Part shown: piece after piece, positions 10,244-22,500 of the stretch
How the letters are laid out: each line of letters starts with the position of its first letter
How positions within the stretch are numbered: position 1 is the first letter of the stretch
Origin: Dastarcus helophoroides
Lineage: Eukaryota > Arthropoda > Insecta > Coleoptera > Bothrideridae
Length of the DNA: 64,000 nucleotides
Assembly: GCA_028583605.1 (NCBI GenBank)
Contig: CM053331.1
Coordinates: 32,714,411-32,778,410 of the forward strand
Direction of reading: 5' to 3'
Position numbers and translations under genes: made by a program
The notes under the pieces: model-generated
Seen by the model: only the letters and a program-made list of their open reading frames with translations
Told to the model about the DNA's origin: nothing
The model's database searches: none

Positions 10244-13200
10244 CAGGGCTTCGAACCGTTATTATTTTCGTTCCGGTTTTCGGTTTTCGTTTAAAAAAAA
10301 AATTATATCGGTTTAGTTCCGGTTTTCGTTCCGACATAACGGTTTTTTCCGGTTTCGGTTTTCGGTTCAGCTCCGAGTGAGTAGTTCTTATTTTTTTATT
10401 TAAAAGAAAAAAAATATTTCAAGTAATCTCGAAACAACAGTCCGAATTTCAAAAAAATAAACCCTGAAATTTAGGAAATAATTCAAGTTGAAATTTTGAG
10501 TATAAAGTCAATTTTTTTAGAAAATGCAGGAATTGTAAGTTTGTAATCTGACTTTTAGAATAAATAGAATAAAAAAAACATTATCATGATTGAAGTGATG
10601 ACAAAAAAAGGATGAATCACAGCAAACAATATTTAATATAAAACCTATGATCATTATGTATTACAAAATATTGAGTTTAAACTATTTAGAAATCTGAAAA
10701 CATCAAGTTTAAGTTATGTTTAGAAAGTAACATATAAAACAGAGTTAGTATTGCTAGGAAATTGAATTTGAAGTAAAAGATTTAGAAAAAAACTAGCAAT
10801 TGCAGAATTTTGCAAAAAATTCAAGATTAAAAAAAGTATTAATTTGCTAAATTTATACTTATACTGAAGATTTTAAGATTAGAGAAAATACTCGAACAAT
10901 CCAGTTGAAAGTCAAAATATTATGATTAAAATGAAAAAAAATTACATTAATTTCGAGGGTTTTTTCAAATTTTGACTACTTTCTGAAAAGTATAAGTTGA
11001 ACGTTGATATTGTAAGTTAAATTTTGACATCCTTTTAATTTCGTGTTTTAATTCGACATTCTGAGGAAAACATTCAAATTTAAGGGAAACAATTTCACAG
11101 TTCTAGAAAGAAATCTAAATTTCAATTCAATCGAAGATCAAAAAGTTCGAAAAAACAAACTAAATTCATAAATAAAAATATCTCAAGATTTCAACTTTTG
11201 AACATTCGAATTTGACATTTAGGTGTAAACATAAAAAAGTCATTATGTTTGAAAAACGACTACATTTCGTGTTTAAAACCGAAATTTAAGAAAAAAAAAA
11301 CACAAAAATTGCAATTTTTATATCAAATTTTAAGACAAATGTAAAAATTTTAGAAAAAGATCAAATATATTAAAAAAATTGTATCCAAATTCTGAATTCA
11401 TTTTAAGCATTTTGAAATTTTCAGGAAATTTGAAGAAAACATTTTCCATGTTCTTTTCGAAATGTTATTATATTCTGAAGATCAAAAGTTCAAATTGGAA
11501 ATTCTGACTTTTAAGATAAAAGTAGCCTAAATTTCAAGAAAAAAAATATCAACATTTTTTTGAAATAGTCTATATTTTGATTGAAAAACGTTTGTCAAAA
11601 TTTAAACTTTACTAACCAATGAGATTTCCATTTTCTTAGAAACTTTGATTTTTTAAGCAAATGTTGAGAATTCCAAATTTCATCGAAAATCCGAATTAGC
11701 ACTTTTAATTGATAAAAAATTTTTAACAAACTTTTAGGTTTTTTACAAAAAGTTTTTTCTAGAAATGTGGGGATTAAAAATTTAAATATTTCCAAACTGG
11801 GTCGCAGAAATGATAAATAAAATTAATAAACCTGACCACTAAAGTCAGAAATTCGATATACAAGTTAAAATAACGAGTTTATATTCGAAATTTCCTGATT
11901 AAAGTCAAATTACCTAAATAATGAAGACCGAAATTTACCTATTAAGTTAAAATTTTTTCATTAAGGAGAGAAATTTTTAAAAAAATTTTTTTGAAGCTTT
12001 GACCTCAGAAGATCAGATCAAAAAATTTCAACTTCAAATAATTTTGGGTTCTAACTCAAAATTTCATGAAAACCCGAGTGTTTAAAATAAGAGTCGAAAT
12101 GAATCAATATTTTGATTCTAAAGTTGAAATTTTCGGAAAAATGTAAAAATTTAAATTTTAAGTTGAACAGTTTGACAGAAAACTCGAAATTTGAACAAAA
12201 ACCACAGATTTTAAGAAAGTTCTGGTATTTTCGATTTTGAAAATTTGAAGTTATTGACGCCGTGTGTAAAATGCAAATTTATTAAAAAAAATCATTTTAC
12301 CCCAAAACTTCGAAAAAACTAAGGTTTCTTAGAAATTTTGTATCAAAATAAAAACATTATTTATTATAAAAAAATCAAAATTGCGACTTTAAACCTGACA
12401 TTTACAAACTCGAAAGTTTATAGTAAAAAAATTATGAATTTCTAGTTTTTCCTAAAATATTCAAATTTTTCTCATAATTTCTCATTAACTGAAATAATTT
12501 TTATCAATTTTAAGCTTCTCTGGACATTTACATTTTTTTCTCAAAGTGAAGTGGTTAGGTTTAAAATTTTAAGATTAAAACTGAAGTTTCGAGGAAAAAG
12601 TCACAATTTTCAACAAAGTTTCATTCATTAAAGAAAAATATTTCTTAAACATTTTAATTTGAAGTTTTAGATATTTCAACGAATTTTTTACTTTCATCTC
12701 AAAATGCGAAAATAACGCTGAAATTTTAAGACTTTCTTAGGCGAGTTGCTTCTGAAAATTGTGGATTCAAACTTAAACCTTCTTATTATTTTGCAAAATT
12801 TTCGATGTAAAACTTGAAACCTAGACTCTTTTTAGAGATTCTGACTTTTAATCTCAAAATGTTATCTTAATCCCAAAGTTCTCATTTTTTCTCGAAGTTT
12901 CGATTTTAAACTCAAAATTTAGATCATTTTCTCGAAATTTCGTGCTAAAACTAAATTCTTGTGAATAACTTTTAGTTTTTTATTTCAAAATTTCGACATT
13001 TTCTCAAAATTTTGTGTTTAAATTTTAGAATTGAAAATTCGAGAAGAGTTTTGTTATAAGAGTTTATCTTTTAAATGTTTTGCATAAAATTTTTAATTGA
13101 AAGTTGAAAATTATACTTTTTAAAATCCTACATATTTTACAGATTTTGTTTTAAACTCTTTTTTAATAATTTTTTTCGATTTTAAAATTGAAATTTCGAT

Positions 13201-13826
13201 TTTTTTACAGAGTGTTTGACTTCATTTTGAAGATATGAATTTATTAAACATTTCGTTCATATAGTCTCAGTCAACGCGAGTCACATCAAAAGTGACTGCA
13301 AACCACATGTCACTCAGGAACTATGGATCAGGCACCAATGTTTTATAATGATTGAAATAATAGGAAAAAATTGAAAATGTAAACCCAGAATTGTGAAAAA
13401 AAATGTCAAATTGAAGAAAATATTTCAAATTTATTTTACAAAAATTCTACACATTTTTGATTTAAATGCTGGTGATAAACGTCAGAATATTTAAAAATAA
13501 ACATCAATATTTCTAGAAAAATTCAGCATTTTAAATAAAAATAAGTTCAAATTCGAAATTTTAATAAAAAAAAAGTCCAAGTTTTAAAAAACCTCGCGAA
13601 CAACACAATAATAACAGTCAAGCAAAATATTGGGTTAAAATTTGAGACTATTAATGTAAAATTGACATTAAAGGGGGAAGGGTTTGTTAACTGTGGACTT
13701 TTGAAGCTGCATTGAACCGAAATAAACCGATATTTTCTTTTAGGTTCGGTTCCGGTTTTCGTTCCGACACAAATAACGGTTTTTTTCGGTTTCCGGTTTT
13801 CGGTTCAGTTCCGGTTCGAAGCCCTG
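10244..13826. mobile_element. 3.6-kb hAT-like element, CAGGGCTTCGAACCG family (copy D)
   Basis: It begins CAGGGCTTCGAACCG at 10244 and ends with the reverse complement at 13826. Flanking 8-mers are AAAGAAAC (10236-10243) and AAAGAATC (13827-13834), a 7/8 target duplication. The outer ~120 bp at each end are arrays of CCGGTTTTCGGTT-like words. The interior is AT-rich filler without a transposase. Confidence 0.85.
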
Positions 13827-13834
13827 AAAGAATC

Positions 13835-14655
13835 ATCCAAATTGAGAGAAAAAATAAATTTTGTTAAAAAGTTATTTTCATCTGAAAAATCAAAATGAAA
13901 ATAATCATTTCTAGAATAGATTATATAGTACAATTTTAAAAACGTAGACTGAAAAATAAAAGTTATATGCATTTCAGCAAGGAATTCAAAAATATGCACG
14001 ATTTAGGAAAAGTGAAAAAGGACAATGGCAAGATTTTGGATAAGTGATATGAAAGAGAAAGCCAAAAATTCTTTTTTTCTAGAACTAATGACATTTTTTT
14101 CCCTCAATATTTCTAAATCTTTGCAAATATAAGTTGAACTTTGAAGAATAGTCAACAAATCTCAAATTTTTAAGTTTAAATTTCAAATTGCGAAATTTTC
14201 GAGGTTAAATCCGAATATTTAATATTTTTTGCTGTGACCCTTTGACTTTTAGATCTAAAATTTGCTAGGACTTTAAAATTGTTTTAATAAATCTAGATTT
14301 CAGCATTATTATATTCTCCGGATCAACATTAATGTCGACATTTTATGAAAAGTTGCAAGCTTTAACCCAGATTTTGTTCATCGTTCGTTCAATCGAAAGA
14401 GACGGAATTAAAACAATTTCGTAAAGAAGATACAAAAATATGCCATATCTTCTCAGAAATTGAGAAGCCTAATTTTTGAACAAAAATGAAAATTTTGCCT
14501 CCAATGGAGAAATTGCACTGCTTTGGTTGAAATTTTGACATTTAACCCGAATATTGGGCTGAAGTTTAAAAATCGAAATTACGAGAAAAATTGCAATATT
14601 CGGGTTAAATGTCAAAATTTCAACTAAAAAAATTTAAATTTTAGAAAAAGACTAG
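13835..14655. repeat. AT-rich degenerate repeat, no gene
   Basis: Continuation of the low-complexity AAATTTT/TTTCGA composition; no credible ORF or RNA gene. Confidence 0.55.
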
Positions 14656-14815
14656 ATTTGGTGGAACGGACTGGTCCTTGGTTATCTTCAAAAATTGAAA
14701 TATGAGTATCTCTCTGAAGATGACAGATTGACTGTCGAAACGCGTTAGAGCAACGTTTGTTTTGTTTTTTAATCTTTCTTGGGTTCAGGGGACAAGTTCT
14801 GTATTTCAAAAAGAC
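14656..14815 (+). repeat. Dispersed repeat with a hammerhead-like core
   Basis: Shares the opening TGGAACGGACTGGTCCTTGG and the closing TTCAGGGGACAAGTT with the copies at about 4541, 4974 and 62898-63158. It contains the hammerhead-like hairpin listed separately at 14710-14750. Confidence 0.75.
14710..14750 (+). ncRNA. Hammerhead-like motif, probably degenerate
   Basis: Reading 5'->3': CTCT (stem I), CTGAAGA (fits CUGANGA), one extra T, GACAG...CTGTC (stem II, 5 bp), GAAA, CGC, GTT (possible cleavage triplet), AGAG (pairs with CTCT). The extra T beside stem II and the GTT triplet depart from the best consensus, so activity is doubtful. Confidence 0.35.
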
Positions 14816-16070
14816 TAGAGTGGAAGTTAAAAAATATTATTAAATTCCCCTTTTATCCAAATGTTGAACTTTTAAATTTACTTCCAAACAGGCAAAATTT
14901 AGGGTTTAAAGCTACAGTTTTGATTTTAATTTCAAAACTTTGAACTTGATTTTGAAATTTTGACTTTTTTAATTCTAAAGTTCTGATTCTCATTAGAAAA
15001 AAGTTTACATTTCAAGAAAAGATGTGAAATATATAAAAATACATCTAAATTTGTAAATCAAAAATTAAAATTTCGAATTTATATCGAATTTAAACTCAAA
15101 ATTTCAAGTTGGAAATAGAAATTTAGAAAATAATCGAGCATTTTTTAAGAACAAGTCAATTTTGAAAGAAGTTGGAGTTTTTAAAATGTAATATTTTTCA
15201 AAATTTTCCACTTTTTTCGTTTCACTTTCAACTTTATGACTTGAGAACAATTTTCCCTTTAATTTTTATAATTTTGCACATTGCAAAATTGAACCTGAGT
15301 AAATGATATTAAATATGTGTTATCTAAGTGTGAGAAGGTGAAATTTCTCTGTGCAAATTATTAGAATGTCAACAAAAGTTATTAAAATCTCTAGTCACTA
15401 GAAAGTTTATTTTTCATTTTAAGATTCTTATTGATTCGTTTGGAATTACAAAAATTTTTAATTTTAATTACTAACTTTTGAAACACAAAAAATGTTTTTT
15501 AAAAGTAAACCATTTTATTTTTAAACAATAATTTAAATATCTAAACAAACCGAGTTCGGTAACCCAAAGTAAAAATTTTTGTGTTATTAAAGTTTCTAAA
15601 AATCATTAGGCGGCCACGTACCCGCGCACATATAGGGAACATTGCTTGAGATTTCTATTTTAATGATAGAACTTTGATAAAAAATATCTAAAGTAATAAT
15701 TTTGACAACTACAAGCGATATTTCAATTCTTTTAAAATTGCTGTTAAAAAAATATAAATTTCGATTAAGTGGATATTTAATTTAACAGGATTTTATCATA
15801 TTCGTTGCCAAAATGCTACCCTAGACACATTTTTGGGGTGTCCTCCTCCATGAATAATCAATTAATGTTTTCCAAAGCTAAAGATCCACGAATAGCTTAG
15901 ATTCCAGCCCTCCAGAGGGTGCTTTGATTTTTAAATTTACTAATAGGTATTTTATAAAGTCATTCTAAATATCAATCGAACTAGTTTTCAATTTATTAAG
16001 TGCTTATTTGCCACTTAAGGTTTACTTAAAAACCCTCAAAATAATCAAAATAGTAAAAAATATTGTTTCC
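14816..16070. other. Intergenic region upstream of Jarid2
   Basis: AT-rich filler to about 15300, then more ordinary non-repetitive AT-rich sequence. No gene found. Confidence 0.5.
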
Positions 16071-16132
16071 TGGTCACGTTGATTGAATATTCAATCAACG
16101 CTGGTCACGTTGATTGAATATTCAATCAACGC
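16071..16132. promoter_or_regulatory. Two tandem 31-bp units, each holding a 22-bp perfect palindrome, upstream of Jarid2
   Basis: Units 16071-16101 and 16102-16132 are identical and are followed by the start of a third (TGGTCA). Each holds TGGTCAC followed by a perfect 22-bp palindrome with half-site GTTGATTGAAT. The array lies about 370 bp upstream of the Jarid2 start codon. A binding site for a dimeric factor is an inference from position and symmetry; no factor is recognised. Confidence 0.6.
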
Positions 16133-16500
16133 TGGTCAGAAATACAAGAAATATTTTCATAAGGTTGGCAGTTGGCAGCGAGTGACATATATCAAATTAC
16201 CCAAACTGTATAATTCTGTGACTCAAACTCAAAACAAACATCAAAATAAACAAATTTTTGAATTTGTTTATAAAAGAGCCGAAAAACATATTAAGATTTA
16301 AAAATATAACATGGACATAATTCATTTGGTCCCTATTATGAAGAAGTAGTGCTACAAACAAAATGAAATGCTGGTATTTAAATATGGGTCATTACCCTTT
16401 TAGGTTATAAACATTTTTTTTTTAAATTCAGTCTTCGTTACAAGCATTAAGCTTGAGGTATTTCGTGCTAAAGTAACCAAAAAAATAAAAAAGTGTAAAA

Positions 16501-19500
16501 ATGCTTATTAGTTTAAATAAAAAACGAAAGAGGAAAGATGATTACAGTTTGGCTTTACTAGATGATGGCCCCAAAAGGTAAAATTTTTATGTTTTTAATT
16601 AGCATTTATTTTACTAATATCACACTTTGATAGAATGAAGGTGCATGCCCAAAGAAAATTCGCACAAGGGTCCAATATAAACAGCCCAGTAATAACCCCA
16701 GTTGAAGAGCTAGAAACCACAGAGCCTTCCAAATTAAGCGAGCTACCAGAGCCAGTTGAACTACTACCAATCAAACGACCCAACACAGAAGACTTCCTCA
16801 CGTTTTTATGCTTCAGAGGTACACCGATTCTACCACCCAATTTAAACTTTTTCAACACAGCTTCCATCGTCGATAACCAAGGACAAGTCCACGAAATTAA
16901 AAGCGATGTTCCTAAAAACGGCCCTATCGATACTTCTTCCTTGGCGAAATCAGGGGCTGGTCCATCCGATCGCCCCTTTATCGCCTTTGGGGTTCGCAAA
17001 CGCGCCGATCCTGTCATTATTAGCAAACAGATGGAGCGTAAACGTAGACATGCTTTGGCCTTACAAGCACTGCGCCGTAAATATCAAGAGCAAAAGATGG
17101 CGAAGATACGGGCAGTGACAATAAGTAAATTATCGGAGAAAGTAACCAACAGAACGATGATAAGGACGAATAGTGTGTCGAAAACTGAGAAGACTATGGA
17201 AACTATAACTAGGAAGAGTACAGTGCAGAAGGATAAAATGAAAGTGATTTCAACGAAGCACATTAAGGTTACGACTGAGACAGTGAAGACGTTGAGGCCC
17301 AAAGTTAAACCTAAGATGTGCTTGAGGAGCTTCAGGGGCCGATTCGTCCAGCAAGAGCTGCAATTTCGAGCAGCGAGAAGGTTGCCCGAGAAGGAAATGG
17401 TTCAGCAAATTGAAAAGAGAAGGATTCAGGTGAAGAAAAATCAAGAAATTCAATATCACAACCTCCACGGTAATATTAAGGGGGGCAAAGGGGGAAAACT
17501 CGCAAAAGATAGCAAGCTGCCGGCGGGCGAAGAGGAGACGGTGGTTAAAAAACCAGTGGAAGTTCGAAAACCTAGTAGCAGGTAAGTGACAAAATTAACC
17601 CATTTTGTTTTTTAAAATTTCAAATTTAAATTTGCCATCTTAACAATTATCCTAAGAATTTTGAAGTGATGCTTGAGATTTCAAGTTTCCCCAATATTTG
17701 AATTTTTTTTTCAAAAAACTCAAAATGCCAATAAATCGATTCGTCAATTTGAGAAATTTAAATCTGGGGCAGTTTTTCTAATTATCACTTAAATCCGCAA
17801 ACGAAGTCGCGGAAGTCGCACTAGTTTGTAATAAGTAAGTAAAAGGATTCATTTGTTACAGTTTAAGAATTACCAGATCAAACCCAAATCCCATCAAACT
17901 GCAGCCCAAAAAGCATAGAATTGTCATAAGTAGTACCACCAACTTAGTCAAACCAAGAGTACTCAGGTCACACTCTTCAGTAAAGCCGACAACTTTTACC
18001 AATAAGACCAAATTACCAAAGGTTAAGCAACAGCATGCTGCACTAAATGTAGGGAAAAACACTAAAAGAACCAATGAAAAAGACCAAAATGTCGAATCGA
18101 CTGTAAAAGTCAAACCTGTTGCTGAAAAAGAAACTGGAAGAACCTTGCGACCTTCATCTGCAAGAATTGTTCAAAAGATAAATCTGAAAAGACAACTCTC
18201 CAGCAGATGTCAAATAAGTAAAAGATGTCTTATATTAAAAGGAGCAAAATCTGCTTCAGCAGGTGGAAAAATAGAAGCTTCACAGGATAGAAAGACTAGA
18301 AGTATGCATAAACCAGAAAAAGCTAACAAAGTAGTTGAGAAGAAAGAGACTGCGAAAACCAATGAAAGAGAACAGTCTAAAGTTGAGAAAAAAGACATAC
18401 ATAAGATAGAAAAGGAGTCAGAGAAAATACCTGAAAAAACAGAACCTTCTAAACCTGTTGAAAAAAAAGAAATGTTAAAAGCTCCTGATAAGAAAGAAGC
18501 TCCAAAGCAAATCAAACATGATGCAACAAAAAATAAAGATAAAAGTGAAAGTGTTGCCAAAAATGAAATCATATCAAAGGCGAAAGAAAAAGAGGATGCT
18601 CGAACTAAAAGGGAACCGGCTAAAACTAGAAGTAAATCGTTGGAAGAAAGTAAAGCTGTAGAACAAAAAGAAAAAGACCACACTCATAAAATTGGCGACA
18701 AACCGAAAACGGCTAACGGTAAAGAAGCTGCAAAAGTCACTAATCCAAATAAAGAAATAGCTAAGGGTAGTGGGCAAAATAAGGAAGTAACCAAAATTGC
18801 TCCACCAAATAAAGAAATGTCAAAATCTAACATTGCAAGTAAGGAACCAGTTAATAAAAAACAAACAGTTGAGAAATCGAAAACTGAAGAATCTGCTCCC
18901 ATTAAAAAGGAAGAAGACAATACGCAGAAAACATCACAAAGACCCAGCCGGAAAACAAAAGAAGCTGCCGCCATTTACATGGAGATTTTGAGCCATAAAT
19001 TAGTCAATGAAAGCAAAGCAGACGACGACACCGTTTCTATAGACAGTTTTCCAGAATTACCAAATGTTAAGAAGACTGAACAAAGGGAAAATGAACTTAA
19101 AGCAAAAGCGAAATCAAAGGCCACACAGGAAGATAAAGTAATGAAGGAAGAGGAAGCGATCGCACACAAATCAAAAGCATCCGAGGTAGATCATGACAAG
19201 AAAACGAATACCAAAGATGGAAATAATAAAAAGGATGATGTTAAAGACAAAAAAGTGTTCAAAAAAGCAAGCGGGAATACCAAAAAGAAGTGTGATAGTA
19301 TTGAGGTGAAAGATAATGACGAACAAGTGCTTACAAAGGTAGCAAAAGAAGAAGTTGATAAGAAAGGGGTTGCAAAGGCTAGTAGAGGGGCACCAATTGA
19401 GAAATATCCCAAAGCGATCAAAGAAGAAACAAAGACCAAAAAAGAAGAAATAACAAAGAAGCAGACCCAATCCGCTAAAGTTAGTGGGGCAGATAAAAGT

Positions 19501-22500
19501 TTAGAATCTTACAGAAGTAATATTAAAATTAAAAATAACTCTGGTAAAAATCTAGGGGATGAAGAAGAAGATTCGAAAACAGATTTGGGTGCTCTTAAGG
19601 TAGACGCAAAAAAAGAAAATGATTTACAACAATTTGAAAACCTTGAAAAAGCTGAAGGGCTTTCAAAAGGGGAATCGGGTGTCAAAAAACAAGAGCAAGC
19701 TGGCAAACAAGAAAAACCAAACCCCAAATTGGGCCAAATTAAAATTGCTAAAGAGGATGGGGGCAAAAAGTCTTCAGAAGTTGGCAAAAATTCTGCCGGT
19801 TCTGGCAAAAATGTTGTGGGTGCCGGCAAAAATTCTGTGGGTAGCGGCAAAAAGTCTGCAGATACTGCCAAAACTTTGGGTGTTGGCAAAAATCCTGAGA
19901 GTGTTGGCAAAACTTTGGTGAGTGTTGGCAAAAATTCTGAAAGTGCTGGCAAGAATTTGGAGGACACTGGCAATCATTTCGGGGATGAACATTTTGACTA
20001 TGGTGACCAAAATTCTGTAGGTTCTAGGAAAAATCCTCAAAGTTGTAGCAAAAATTCCGGGGATGTCGGCAAATTTTCTAAGGAAGAAGATCTTAAGGAG
20101 GATGCTAGCAAAAGGTCTAAGGAGGATGCTAGCAAAAAGTCTAAGGAGGATGCTAGCAAAAGGTCTAAGGAGGATAGCGGTAAAAAGTCCAAAGAAGATG
20201 CTAGCTCACAACCTAAGCAAGATGTTTCCAAAAAACTTAAGGAAGATCGTGACAAAAATGTTAAGGATGCTGGCAAAAGCCTTAAGGATGCAGGCAAAAG
20301 CCTTAAGGATATCGGCAAAAGTCTTAAGGATACCGGCAAAAGCTTTAAGGATGCGAGCAAAAGCTTAAAAGATGTGGGCAAAAATCCTATGGATGCTGTC
20401 AAAAACACCAAGGACGATGCTGGCAAAAACTCTAAGGAAGATGGTTTGAAAGGTTTTAAGGGGAATCCGGATAAAACTTCTAAAGGTGATGCTGCCAAAG
20501 TTTCTAAAGAGCATTATGGGAATTCTTCTAAAGAGGATTGTGGCAAAACTACCAAGGAAGATGGTGCCAGAGCTTCCAAAGGTGATGCAAGCAAAACTCC
20601 CAAAGAGGATGCTGCAAAATCTTCAAAGGAAAATGTTGATAAATCCTCTAAGAAGGATGCTGGCAAAATTTCTAAGGGAGCGTCAAGCAAAACCAAAGAA
20701 GATTTAATCAAGAAATCTACCAAGGATTCCGAACATCCCAAACCAAATCCTAAAGAAGCTTCAAAAATTGAACCTAATCCAGCTAAAAGTCTATCAGCAT
20801 CTACTAAAAGAAAGGCTCCCTTGGCTACTCCAGCCGATTCGGATTCAGATTCTGATGAGCCGCTCCAAGCAAAATTATTGAAAATGACATCTCAAAATCC
20901 CAAGGCCCAAAAGGTTTCCAGTGATACATCCAAGAACGAAACTACAGCCAAAAGGAGCACCAGGCAGTCGAATTTGGATACCAAAATCGAGGATAGTGGC
21001 GATGAGGAAAGTAATGATTCCGATGAATCGTTCCATGCTGATGTCAAAATACCCAGGAAGAAACAGCTGACAAGAAGCAAAGCTATAAAATCACTTAAAG
21101 AACCGGAAAGCACAAAATCTTGCCATGAAAGTATGGATGAATCCGATCACGATAGCACCAAACTCAGCGTAGTCAAAAACAAACGATTCACAAAAACCAG
21201 AAATATTCAAAAAAGTGATCCCAACTTCAGCGACTCCGATGAGGAACCTTTATCAAAACTTACCAATAAACCCATCGAAGAGGAAGTTGATGAAACAAAG
21301 AACCTCAAGGAAGTTCTTTTAAAGAAACAGAAAGAGATGATCGAGAACCGACCACATAAACCCAAAGCGGTCAAAGGAGTTCAGAAAACGAAAGAAAAAG
21401 TGACCGAAAAGAGCCCTGATCTCCCTGCCACCAAACCGAAACGGGAGTGCGCAAAAAGACCACAAAACTACCTCCCAATGTTTTCTTCCTCTTCCGATGA
21501 AGACAACTTCTTTCATGGTTTTAATCTCAAAACGGAAGCGAAACCAACGACGACCAAAGTCACCAAAAACCCAACACCGCAGGATTTATCATCCAAGGAC
21601 ATAGGACGTAGGTTCGGCAAGGAGAAAGTCAACATGTCGAATGAGCAAATAGAGAAGTGGCTGAAAGAGTCCGCTTTGGCGGGTAGCGCTGATAAAAAAG
21701 AGGAGGAAGAACTGATGAACTGCGATGAGATACCGACGCAAACGTTATTTGAAACTTCCCCTTCGATCGATACTGAGAAATTGAAGACTTCTTTGCTGGT
21801 GCCTGGGGAGAAAGTTGATCAAAAAGCTGTTGTTGCGGAGGATGTTGCTGACAAAGCTGAGAGTAAAACGTCAAAATCACCCCCGGATAGAAAGGTGATA
21901 TTTAAAAAGGATAAATGTTCGATTAGTCGCAATGTGAACGCATTTTCTGTCAACAATGAGAGTAGCATATACGCATTTGGCGAAGATAGTGAGGAAGTTC
22001 TGAGCACACCATTTCGAAGGCCAGTTAGGAGACCTTCAAGCACCGCGACTTCTAAATCTGAGGACGAATATCTGAAGCCTGAGGATGTAACTAAAGCAGG
22101 TACGAAACTTTAACTTGAAATGATTGATATTGATCTTTTTCTTTAAATTTCAGCTCTAAAGTTGTAATTTTCCACTTAAAACTATTTTGTCGTTTTTTAG
22201 GGACATTCCGTAAACCACCTGTTAAGCATGATCCTGCTAAGACGAAAGAACTGACAAATGAAGAATCTACTCTTACTGTTAACCTCGAATCTACCACCAC
22301 TGATTCAGTAGAACACAAAAAACCTACTGCTAGTGACGCAAAAATCAAACCAGAGCCAGATAAAGAGTCTGATTCTTCCATGATACCTCCTAGTTCAAAA
22401 ACTGTTCTCAAAAGAGGCTTCGATGCTTTGGAAGATAGTAAGTACAAAGTACCGAGTTCCCCTAGTGCCAGCTCCTCATCCAGCGCCAAGTTGTATAAAC

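Noticed and set aside
18210..20741. Many antisense ORFs (60-157 codons, Leu/Ser/Phe-rich) opposite Jarid2 exon 3
   Set aside because: They are shadows of the Lys/Glu/Ser-rich sense frame, with no splice or family support.
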